DNA from: Ectobius pallidus
Taxonomy: Eukaryota; Arthropoda; Insecta; Blattodea; Ectobiidae
Direction of reading: 5' to 3'
NCBI GenBank assembly: GCA_964059195.1
Contig: CAXKWD010000002.1
Span: 50,494,923 to 50,558,922, forward strand
Length of the DNA stretch: 64,000 nt
Numbering within the stretch: position 1 is the first letter of the stretch; every line of letters starts with the position of its first letter. Shown here in pieces: positions 22,601 through 32,795 of this stretch. The notes beneath the pieces are model-generated. The model saw nothing but the letters and a program-made list of their open reading frames with translations. It made no database searches and was not told the origin of the DNA. The translations under genes and the position numbers were made by a program.

Positions 22601-22838
22601 AGATATATAAGCATTCATGAACCATAGATTGTCTCAGTTGGACACTACATGAGAATATTATAGGAGAAAAATTCTTCCGACACTGGGACTTGAACCCACG
22701 ACCTTTGGCTATTCGTGCCAATGCTCTACCAACTGAGCTAAGCCAGAGTTCAATTCACAGCGCCAGATGGAACCTTTCTCCTATGAGGTCCTGGGTTCAA
22801 GTCCCAGTGTAGGAGGAATTTTTCTCCTATAATATTCT
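22601..22838 (-). mobile_element. Foldback (inverted-dimer) tRNA-SINE, shortened copy
   Basis: A minus-oriented SINE with full tail and a tRNA-like head (22676-22748: CCAACTGAGC and GGGACTTGAACCC are the A/B-box complements) is joined to a plus-oriented partial copy (about 22782-22838). The partial copy holds only the T-arm GGGTTCAAGTCCC and the first part of the tail. The unit is bounded by AATGCTTTAGGCT (22588-22600) and AATGCTTTAAGCT (22839-22851), a 12-of-13 target-site duplication. Confidence 0.75.
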
Positions 22839-22979
22839 AATGCTTTAAGCTGTTTCCCCTTCGTGTTCTGGGAAATACTGTATGTATTCCTCTCACCTCT
22901 GATCTACTCTTTTGCAATTCCCTTAAGTATTTGTATCTTCAATAAATTAAAAATGAAAACAGAAAAAAATTTTACTTAC

Positions 22980-23093
22980 ATAGGCATTGTTGTAGGCCAG
23001 GCATTGGGAATTGAAATTGTAGGAGGAACGTGATCGTAGAAAATCGCGCATGGTAATCTTTCTCCAAGAAGTCTGATGAAACTGAATCGTCAT
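22980..23093 (-). other. Putative small exon, copy 1
   Basis: A 38-codon frame opens after an in-frame stop and ends ...FNSQCLAYNNAY at a consensus donor (GTAAGT). Copy 2 at 25202-25324 ends in the same 12 residues and donor. Within those codons the two nucleotide differences are both synonymous, which suggests coding constraint, but partner exons were not found. It could equally be part of a repeat. Confidence 0.3.
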
Positions 23094-23561
23094 CTGATGT
23101 CAAATCATTGTATCTTCCAGACTACTTTCTATGCTTTGTGTTGTGATTGAATTATTTCATCACTGGAAGCTTTTAACATCCCATGGTCGTTTTTTCCCCA
23201 TTCAATCGTGCTTCAGTTCTGGTATCTCTCATGTTCCTGTTCTCCTACGCAATGAATCTGAACAATAATGGTATAGTTATAAAGATACTGTTATAGCGAA
23301 CTGACTAGTTTAATAAATATTACAAAAACGCATCTCACTGGCATACAGCAGAGGTCTCAAAATTAAAAATTAAAACATAGAAAATAAATGGTGCAAAAAT
23401 ACGTTGCACAAACTTTCTCGCATATACGTGTTAAAGGCTAGCACAGAAAAAATTAAATTAAAGAGACAATTAAATTTTATTTATTACATTTTCATAAAAC
23501 TAAGAAGTATCTAGAACGGAAACCATCAGAGTCGATCTTCATGTTTAATGGTTTTACCGTG

Positions 23562-23583
23562 AAATAATAATAATAATAATAAT
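23562..23583. repeat. (TAA)n microsatellite
   Basis: Seven or so consecutive AAT units. Confidence 0.9.
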
Positions 23584-23842
23584 GAATGACAGTAAAACTG
23601 CATATTATTAGTACTACTAGTATTACTACGGGAAAATTAAAATATAAGTAGCACCTTGGGATAAATCGGCCCCACCCAACCCACCCACCAATACAAGGAC
23701 AGTTGGTCACTCTGCTTCGCTCAGAAACAAAATACATCACACAGTAAATGCAAATGTGAATATCGAATGGACGGAGCTTAAGGGGCGACTTATATTTGAA
23801 TTTCGCTATACTAAAACTAAACTCCGTGGCACTACATTCCTT

Positions 23843-24117
23843 TAAGGATTTGGTCTACCAACCGACCGGTGTGTCATCTACCACAGGCAGATGGCAGGGT
23901 TGGGGCATGTGGTCAGCATGCCGACCCCCACGACCGTTAATGGTGGTTTCCATGACCGGAGCCGCTACTTCTCTATCAAGTAGCTCCTCAATTTGAATCA
24001 CGAGGAAGTGTACCCCTACCAGACCCCTCAACCTCAGAAAAATCCAAGGATGTACCGGGGATCGAACCCGGACCGACGGATCAGACGCTAACCACAAGAC
24101 CACGTCGGCGGTCCTAC
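23843..24117 (-). mobile_element. tRNA-derived SINE copy (family B)
   Basis: The minus strand begins with a tRNA-like head (GTGGTCTTGTGGTTAGCGTC, then the B-box GGGTTCGATCCCCGG). The body contains TGAGGAGCTACTTGATAGAG, shared with the diverged copy at 28618-28862. Confidence 0.75.
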
Positions 24118-25029
24118 TGCTAATACTACTTAGGTTATATTGCACGCTTTAACTGCATTGTAGGTCATGTAATGTGTTTAGTATGTTTGCGTGAACTATT
24201 AGTCTATTGTAACAATTCATTCGCGTCATCTGTTTCTATTGTTTAGTGATGTCTTCGTATGTGGCATTCAGTTTAAACGATTATAATATCCAGTGGCGTA
24301 GCGGCGATGAGTTATGGAAAATAAGCAAGCCCTATAAACCCGGCGTTTGCTTTTGCGAACGAGGTAACCATGAAAAACCCAAGTCAATTTGGGCGGCCAC
24401 GACCCAGGACCTCTTCCCTGTTAGCCCATAGGCCTACCACATCGCTGTAATTGGTTTAGTGTGTTCAATGCGACTGAGCTAAACTGATTGCATTTCACAA
24501 CAATGAGTACATTAGGCCTATAGTTTTCTTGTTGCTAGTGGCAACAAAATGCCATTCATATTTTAATTGATATGTATGTTCTGAAATTCGCATTTAAGCT
24601 GTACTTATTTCGTTTTTATCTTGATATCTATTAATTGTATAAAGAAATGTTTTAAACAAAAAATGTCCATTTTAATTTTCTCTACAACTTTACTGTGGTG
24701 GGTTTTCATGTATCACTTACTGTAATGGATATAATCTAGAAAAACTGAAAATGGATACGAATAAAGTACCCCTTAAGTCATTTTTGCAGAAATACAGATA
24801 TAGCCATTTTATTACTCATAGATAAGCGTTTCCAATTTTAAATTTTTATTAAAATCGTTAGAGCCATTTTTTCAAAAATCAAAAATTTTAAAAAAGTTTT
24901 CATGAAAAGTCCCCTTAATATTTCAGTTGTAAAGTTAAATTTCTGGGCGGTTCGACAAAATTTCGAAAAAGTCCTTATTTCAAAAAATGAAGTAAATACA
25001 ACGAGCCGTTTACCCGCTGTGCTTGTCCA

Positions 25030-25062
25030 CGGACAGACGGACAGACGGACAGACGGACAGAC
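25030..25062. repeat. (ACGGACAG)n short tandem repeat
   Basis: About four 8-bp units. The AT-rich 200 bp upstream resembles a dispersed repeat; GGACGGACTGACAT at 51188 in an APC intron is similar. Confidence 0.85.
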
Positions 25063-25201
25063 GTCATTCCAAAAATACTTTTTTCGGTTTCTAGGCTTCA
25101 TGAAACGTGTTCTCCCGGTGTTAACTCAACTTCGATTTTTTGTCACGATCACAATACTTTCTCTATACTCCGTATAAGCGAGAAAGTAAAATGTTACTTA
25201 C

Positions 25202-25324
25202 ATAGGCATTATTGTAGGCCAGACATTGGGAATTGAAAGTGCAGGAAAAACGAGACTTCGCCCTCTCTCCATTTTTTGTCCTTGTAAACAACGTGACATC
25301 AGTGCTCTGCAGTACTAGATACAT
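25202..25324 (-). other. Putative small exon, copy 2
   Basis: A 41-codon frame starts after an in-frame stop and ends in FNSQCLAYNNAY followed by GTAAGT. See copy 1 at 22980-23093. The N-terminal parts of the two copies are unrelated. Confidence 0.3.
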
Positions 25325-25934
25325 GCAATAGATTTCAATTCTGCATCAGTGGCATTGCAGTGACATCTAAAACTTAATTTATACAGGCACTGTCTGAAAA
25401 TACAAGGTGCACACTTTTGAAAATTATATAGTGTATTAATTTATAATGAAATAACGTATTGAAACTTTGTGATATGAATTAACAGAAACTAAAAATTGTC
25501 TTCTTTGCATGGTCTTATGAATTTAATGTCATTGCAACGAGTTCAAGTTTCAATGGTGCTGCTTACTACAATAAACAGCCTAACACTTTCCCCCATTGTG
25601 AATGGTTTCACTTTTTCTCAATTTACGGTTGTATACTGCTCCCTGTTGTCTTCTACAGTATAATAGATAAGAAATTCTAATGTTCATACAAAGTCAGTTA
25701 CATTGCACTGATCGTTACATTTATTAGTAAACAATCAATCAGTGGTGAATGCTAATAAAAATAACTTTCATCTGAACTTAAATAACAACATTGAAACTTT
25801 CTGTGTAAGTGGTATTTAAAACAGTCTAATAAAATAAAATCTCGCCTCTGAAATCTTCAGATCATAGTATTATATTCATTTTCTGAAGGAAACTAGCCTA
25901 ATAATTTACAATATTTTGTGACTGTTTATTAGTA

Positions 25935-26072
25935 TATTGCGATACTAGTTCCGTAAGCGGTGCATATGGATCGAAGATATAGTATGAAAAAACGAGGTGC
26001 TTGTGCAAAGTTTTTTTTCAATTTCTGAGATGCGTTATGCGCTTACGGAATGAGTATTGCATGCTATTTTTT
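25935..26072. mobile_element. Possible small MITE
   Basis: Imperfect inverted ends: ATACTAGTTCCGTAAGCGGT against ATACTCATTCCGTAAGCGCA read on the minus strand. No target duplication was identified. Confidence 0.45.
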
Positions 26073-26739
26073 GCACAATGATCATTTATATCAATTTAAT
26101 TATATTAATTGAGATATTGGCTGAAAATATTATGTATAAACATTATTGAAGATAGATGTTAGAAAGTGATTCGCATGTGTTGGTTACTATGGGGATGGAA
26201 TATTTGTCCTGTTAAAGTCGCCACAAACTGGGGGGGCCCTTGGTTCCGGCCTACAATCAAGGCTTGTATTGTGATGGTTTTACTTATGGCACTAGTGCTT
26301 TTTGTAATTTTTTCAGCATTGAGATTTCTTTTGTTTTCAAAGCAACCAGATTGCATGTGGGAATGTCAATTTACGATCCACAGCAACAATATTCATAAGT
26401 ACTACTAATTAGTTACATGATGCAAAAAATATTTAAAGATACTAAAGATAAAATCAGTTAAAGACTAAGTTCAGAGCACTTAACTAATCTACATAATATC
26501 CATATAATCTATGCAATATATTATAATAGTGAAATTGCACTTTTTAAAAGTGTTCCTTAAAAATGCTCACTAAAATGTTACACGATAAATTCAATAAAGA
26601 AATAACTATGTATTAGAAAAACCCAACAAGATTCAGGAGAAACCATTTGAGAGCTGTGATATATTAGGCATTAAGAGAAATTATAAAAAATTCATAAGTA
26701 TTTAAAAAGACAAAAGCTTTCAATAGAGGAAAGTTAGAA

Positions 26740-26826
26740 AATGTACAAACATTGCAAAAGAAAGGAATACCTATCCAAACATTGTACAATGTACAAACAT
26801 TGCAAAAGAAAGGAATACCTATCCAA
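26740..26826. repeat. 48-bp tandem duplication
   Basis: AATGTACAAACATTGCAAAA and the following 19 bases occur at 26740-26778 and again at 26788-26826. Confidence 0.92.
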
Positions 26827-27251
26827 CTAATAATACAGTAGTTGATCGAGACCGTAAAACCGTTATAAAAGTAAAGGCACAACAAACTGATGAAATAAGA
26901 CTAACTAAAGGTATTTGAAAGAGTGAATTACTAACTCTATTCGTTTTCAATCTCATAATAGATCATATGATAGAAGAAATGCCACAATGGAAAACACCAA
27001 ATTCCACGTATGATATACAGATGATGTGGTCATTCTTGCTGAATCAGAAGACAGCTTGCAAATAATGTTGCTGACCATTTTAACACAGCGTCTAAAAAAT
27101 ACAAAATGGTAAATAATAAGAATAAAACAAAATGTAAGAATATTTCAATACCACCAATAAGATTTAAATTAGAAGTAGAAGGAAAACATTTATGAACATA
27201 CATTAGAAATTAAATATTTTGGAGTTAATATAAGAAAATACAATAAGAACT

Positions 27252-27590
27252 TACTGTGGGAGATGGCTGAGATGGTAACGTCTTGGACTCTCATTCGAGA
27301 GGTCCTGGCTTCAAACCCAGGTTCAAACTTAGGTTTTGTCATGGTTTCCCCAGTTGTAAAGACAAATGCTGAATTGATATTTACTTATCATGACTCAACA
27401 TTGCTATTTTATCCTGTATCATATTCATTATGATTGAATATCAGTTGAAATTAATGGACACCATAAACACATCAACAATAGAAAACAGTTGTACATAGCC
27501 TACTGGTATACACACAGAACCTGAACTCCTGATGACACCTTGATGTGCAAAGGAGTATAAATAAAGCTAAACTAAAAAAATAATATAATA
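27252..27590 (+). mobile_element. tRNA-derived SINE (family C), copy 1
   Basis: The head resembles a tRNA (GAGATGGCTGAGATGGTAAC as A-box region; CCTGGCTTCAAACCCAGG as T-arm). The body has TTGAATATCAGTTGAAATTA and the tail is A-rich with TAAA units. A diverged copy lies at 28935-29270. Confidence 0.8.
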
Positions 27591-27864
27591 AAATAAAAAC
27601 AATTTATACAAGAAATATAGAAACAAGCTGATAAGGCAGCATAAAATATATCAGGATGCATGAAGGATATTTCTGGATTAATAATTTTTGACAGTAGAAA
27701 GTAAAGTAAGAATAAATGAAACAGTGGTTAGACCAATTTTGGCATACACAGTAGAAACCAGAGCTGATGCTTGAAACACAAGCACATGTGAAATTAAAAT
27801 TTTAAAGTCTATTAATGGATACATAATATAGAAATTAGAATACCCTAAACAGCAAAATTAAAGA

Positions 27865-28261
27865 GAATATTATAGGAGAAAAATTCCTCCGGCACTGGGA
27901 CTTGAACCCAGGGCTTTTGGTTATTCGCGCCAATGCTCTACCAACTGAGCTAAGCCGGAGCTCAATTCACAGCGCCAGATGGAACTTCTCTCCTATGACT
28001 AATTGCCCTAATGGTCTACCTCATAGACAGACAAGTTATGTCATATGCAGTACTGTGAGGCACACATCTGAAGTTCACATCTGAAGTTCCATCTGGCGCT
28101 GTGAATTGAGCTCCGGCTTAGCTCAGTTGGTAGAGCATTGGCGCGAATAGCCAAAAGCCCTGGGTTCAAGTCCCAGTGCCGGAGGAATTTTTCTCCTATA
28201 ATATTCTCATGTAGTGTCCAACAGAGACAATAATCTGTGGCTCATGAATGCTTATATATCT
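27865..28261 (+). mobile_element. Foldback (inverted-dimer) tRNA-SINE, long copy
   Basis: Left arm 27865-27987 (minus) and right arm 28086-28261 (plus) are near-identical inverted copies, about 100 bp apart. Each holds a tRNA-like unit (27888-27959 and 28112-28183) with a paired acceptor (TCCGGC/GCCGGA), D-arm GCTCAGTTGGTAGAGC, anticodon stem TTGGC/GCCAA with loop GCGAATA (GAA, Phe-like) and T-arm CTGGGTTCAAGTCCCAG. Only the right arm has the full tail. The whole unit lies between exact 14-bp repeats AGCAAAATTAAAGA (27851-27864, 28262-28275). Confidence 0.85.
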
Positions 28262-28613
28262 AGCAAAATTAAAGATTCACAAAATTTACTGAAGATAGAA
28301 GAAATATTGGAAAGCACACAGATAAAATGGCGGTAGATTGACAGGTGAGAAGAGCTAAAGGATATAGGCCCTTAGATGAGAAGAGAGAAAGGGAAAGACC
28401 TCCAAGAGATGGGCAGAGAGTGGATGCACATTGTGCAATATTTTTCATTTCTTTACAAGGGGAGAAACACCTGACAACTGCACAGAAACTGCTGGAAAAC
28501 ACAAGTTCCTGCCTTTCTTTTCCAAGATTCGAGTTAGGTAGTTGACAGTTTTATAAACTTGTTGAGCAATATCAGTTTCAGCCTCCAATATGTGTAATAT
28601 GCCAATCTTATCC

Positions 28614-28617
<4 letters not shown>

Positions 28618-28646
<29 letters not shown>

Positions 28647-28862
28647 ACTATTTTCTTTCTCTGAGCATTTGTGGGGCTGTTATAGACGGCATTCCTGACC
28701 GATACCACTACTTCTTTATCAAGTAGCTCCTCAGTTGGGTTCACGTGGCTTGAGTGCCTCCTGTACTCTGATCTCCCTTTCTCAAAATAATCTTAGGAGC
28801 TACCGGGGATCAAACCTATATCCGTGAATCTGTAGTCAGCAACACTATCCACAAGACCATGC
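28618..28862 (-). mobile_element. tRNA-derived SINE (family B), diverged copy with poly-A end
   Basis: Read on the minus strand: a decayed tRNA head (GATCCCCGGTAGCTCC region), a body with the CTTGATAAAGAAGTAG block shared with 23843-24117, and a poly-A tail seen as the T-run at 28618-28642. Confidence 0.7.
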
Positions 28863-28934
28863 AAGCAGCTCAAATGCGTACAATGTGATACAGCATTTCA
28901 ACAATGTGCCATAAAATAGGATGTAGAGTCCTAA

Positions 28935-29270
28935 CAATACTGCTCCTATCGAGTGAGGTGACCAAGATGGTAGCATTTTGAACTCGTATTCAGAAGGTTC
29001 AAGATACAAACCCCACAGCCAATTTAACTTAGGTTTCTTCATGGATTCCAGTCATAAAGGCAAATGCCAAATTGGATATTTATTTACCATGACTATTTCA
29101 TCCTTTATCATGTCCATTAAAATTGAATATCAGTTGAAATTAATAGACGCCATAAACACATCAACAATGAAAAACAGATCCACAACAATAGTTACTAGCC
29201 TACGCTGATATATCTACAGAATATAACTTGTGATATAACGAGTGTATATAAAGCTGAATTAAAAAGAAAT
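28935..29270 (+). mobile_element. tRNA-derived SINE (family C), copy 2
   Basis: Shares TTGAATATCAGTTGAAATTA, CCATAAACACATCAACAAT and the AAGCTGAATTAAAAA end with 27252-27590. The tRNA head is more decayed. Confidence 0.78.
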
Positions 29271-32200
29271 ATATACTTTGTATTTTATGTCTTCGGACCA
29301 TCTCATTTATTTGGAATTGTGGTCTAACGATGCAGCTGAAAATCTGACATAATGTTCAACAATATCTTATTATTATTGGACATGTTGGTAAGGAGTCAGG
29401 AACATAAGACTGTAATATACAGGAAGGTTTAAGTTGCTGTTCATTTTTATGAACAATCCTAACTGTAGGAAATACAGGTATAATGTCACAATATATTTAT
29501 TGGAACCCAAGTTCCGGTCCAGCACAAACAGCATTATAATACCCAACTGACATGAATAGAAGAACCAAATGGCTTAAACATGTTGTGCTGATACACTTGT
29601 GATACCAAACTACACATAAGAATAATATTTGAAATAAAATTGAAGACTTCCTCATATCCAAGAAACATGGCTTAAATTGAGCTTTAAGCTGTTCTGGAAA
29701 GAAGCAATAAGAAGATACTGGCATATCAAGCTAGATCACTTTCATCCAATGAAATGTGATAACTGTTTGCATATTCACAATATCAGAAAGGACAGAATTT
29801 AAAATAATTCCAAATTACGCAAGTTTCTATGATAACGTTAAAAATAGCAGGTTCTGACCAAATTGATAATGATAAATTGTAAAAAAATAAATAAATAACA
29901 ATTATTGATAAGAATAATTTTCTTCCTAAAGCAATGTATAGGTGAAATTATGATAGAAATAATGAATGTTATGCTGATACAGTTCTTTTTCATAATCTGG
30001 ATTTCTCTCCAATTTGGCCTTTTAAATGGCAATAGATGAATTATAATCATGGTATGTTAGGTGGTGTGATTTGATAGCTGTGTTACTTTATTTTGTCTTT
30101 ACAGTAAATTACTTGATTCGCTGCCCCCAAACACCCAGTGGGGTTCTCAGGAAAGGGTTTTTTTTTAAATCAACTGACACTGCATGGGAGATACAGTCCA
30201 TGTATTTCGACTACCATAGTCCATTACTGTTTAGCCACAAGAAACCTTTAAAAAAAAAAGTGAAACTACTTTAAGAATATTTTGGGCATAAACAAATTTA
30301 AAAATTGAACTGTTTGGAATTTTCTCATCTGTTTCAGGATAAACGGTATAAGTCTGTCAAATTTCTGGTTTCTAGCTCATTTGAAAGAGGGTGAATATCA
30401 ACGTCAGTAAAAATTTTCAAAATTGAAATTTTGAACTTTTTGGAGTACCTAAGAAAGTAAAATTAAAGCCAATCACAATGCTGATTTTCTTTTAAACAGG
30501 TTTTTCCCAATAGTTCTGTATAACTGAGAGAGCAGACACCTGACCAAGATTGTATACACTTCACACAATTACAAAGAGTCTATTAATTTCTTATTACTTC
30601 CCCCACCTACAAATCCAATTTATTTTACCTTCTTACTTTGCTTTAACTTTGAAGGTATTTTTTTAACCTTAGGACTCCCAGGTATTTTTTTTTTTTTTTT
30701 TTTTCATAATGGATACCAAAGAGGGGTCATCGAACCCACTAGATGAAATGATTTTAGGAGAGGAAAGTGAACACTTTATTATCTTGCTACTTCTTTTAAT
30801 CTGATTTTGTGAACTTTGGAACATGCTGCTCAAACCATCTGAAACTTTTCCTTTTTGGTTTTTGCTTCTCTCATTTCAGTTCTGCTGAACAGTAGTTCAT
30901 GATCCAAGGGCTAAAAGAAAGATTTTATTTTTCGAGTAAGTATGTTTGCGGAACATGAAGCGTAAATGAAGTGAAGTGAAGCAATCCTACAAGCAAAATA
31001 AAATCATTTTACCACATATTTCATATAATAATAAATGTAACTGTAATGAATTACATACTGTAGAGCCAGAGCCATGTTGCAGCGGGCAGACAGCTGATGG
31101 TTGTTATTGATTTTCTCTTACACTGCTGCCAACATGAAAATGCTTTTCACCCACCAAATATAATGACTTTCCTAATCACCGTAAGAAATTTCACATTTAA
31201 AAAGATGTAGTGGATTTGAAATAGCTCACCCCGTGTGTACAAACTGAGCTAGCCCTACCGAGAGTAGGAGGCCCTTGCCTGAAAAGGATTCAGTGGCTTT
31301 TTCTAATCTTCTTCTTTTCTAATCTAGTGGATTTGAAAATTTTCAATCAAACTGAGTCTATTTAATAATCATAAGCAAATACTTTAACTAAATGTTTTCC
31401 ATGTGATGGATACCAGAGTTGGTATCAATGGAGAGGCATAAAAATTTTATAGCACTAGTGTGATAATATGAAACTTTTACTTCGTATGTCTTATGTTAGA
31501 AGTTCTACTTTCAATTCAGGCTGTCTAAAAATATTTTTATTAATTACAGTCAAATATAGAAACCAAATTTACACTATTATTTTATGCAGTATTGAAAAAA
31601 CAAAAACTCAAAAGAGGCTGGTTCTGCCTCCCCCCCCCCTAAAATGAAAACTTGTGGGTTCAACAAACTCCCCTCCTTTGGAAGGATTAAAAGATTAAAA
31701 AAATTAAATTTATTATATTTTCATATGGGATTCAAAGTACTGTGGGGAAATCAGCAATCTCTAGAAGAATAAATAAATATGCAAATATTTACCACAAATC
31801 TATGAATACCTCAGCTACTTGTAACTTATGTTACAAGCATGATCTTGACTTTTTTGGATGCAAAATAAATAGGCCCTATACATAGAAAATTAATACACTG
31901 AAACAGTAGTATTTTGCACATAAAAATGCTAATAAAAATCACAATACTTAAAATAATGACATTAAAGGATACCTTGTAGCAGGAACTTTTCACTTCTGCA
32001 CTTGATTTTCTTTATACATGAAAAATGCCTTAACATAAGACATCTGGGAATGCAGTCTGGCTTCACACCTGCTTACCTCGTTGGGATAACAACTGGCAAA
32101 TTGGAGTGATCAGCACAACATGTGACTAGAGAGTAGCGGCCCGCCTGCTGTAACCACAGTTATTCACTTCTTGGATTACAGTTCTTTAAAAATAATTAGC

Positions 32201-32689
32201 AAGCACATTATGTTTCTCCTACTGTACTTAATCAGTCTCATTAGCTCACACAACAAAGATGACAAGTCAAGCTTAACAAATTTTCAATCGATGATAAATA
32301 AAGAATGGAATAATCCATAGCTGCACAAAAAATTAACACTTCTTGAAAATATTTTGTTAGTATAATACTGCAGGGTAATGTCTTATAATACAGTATATTA
32401 ACATTCATTCTTATATAACTAGTGCTTTAGTTTGAAAAAAAAATTGGGAGGATGCATTTACTATGGTATCTTCCATAAAGAAGGATGCTAAAGAGAATGA
32501 ACATTTTGGGTGCACTTCAACATAAAATTGTAGTTTATAAGACTATTCTTGCAAAATAGTTTTTTGTTAATTATGTATAGAAATGTAATTTAATCTTTTT
32601 AAAAGCTTAAAACTTCATATATTTTGAGGGGCACCAATCCCCTGCAGCCTCCCCCTAACTAAAGAACTGAACACAACCAATAACAGCTA
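29271..32689. other. Intergenic AT-rich sequence
   Basis: No gene found. A T-run lies at 30686-30704 and a C-run near 31631. The stretch around 30410-30480 resembles generic dispersed repeat sequence. Nothing else can be supported. Confidence 0.4.
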
Positions 32690-32795
32690 GTAACAATGCA
32701 TTCTGTTACGCCCAGTATTAATATATGGCTGCGAAACATGGGCTATGACCAAAAACAGTGAAAACTTCATAAATGCATTTGTAGGAAACAGTTTC
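32690..32795 (+). mobile_element. Tiny LINE remnant
   Basis: Plus-strand frame gives LIYGCETWAMTKNSENF, the conserved segment after the reverse transcriptase in many LINEs. About 100 bp survives. Confidence 0.55.

Larger units (their letters stand above)
26640..28480 (+). mobile_element. Highly degraded LINE, split by two later retroposons
   Basis: Plus-strand pieces in order: LFVFNLIIDHMIEEMPQW (26940), the RT box as YTDDVVILAESEDSLQ (about 27012-27060), VVRPILAYTVETRA (27725-27770), and a tail with KIEEILESTQIKW followed by an RRER-type stretch (28290-28400). Stops are frequent. A SINE (27252-27590) and a foldback SINE (27865-28261) interrupt it, so the LINE is the oldest layer. Confidence 0.65.

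Noticed and set aside
26166..26408. Plus-strand frame with a hydrophobic segment (MVLLMALVLFVIF)
   Set aside because: Isolated short frame in repeat-rich intergenic DNA without upstream signals; a chance membrane-like stretch is common in AT-rich sequence.
27888..28183. Two well-folded tRNA-like sequences with GAA anticodon position
   Set aside because: They sit in SINE arms with a shared non-tRNA tail and a target-site duplication, and the anticodon loop and stem differ from a normal tRNA-Phe. Treated as SINE heads, not tRNA genes.
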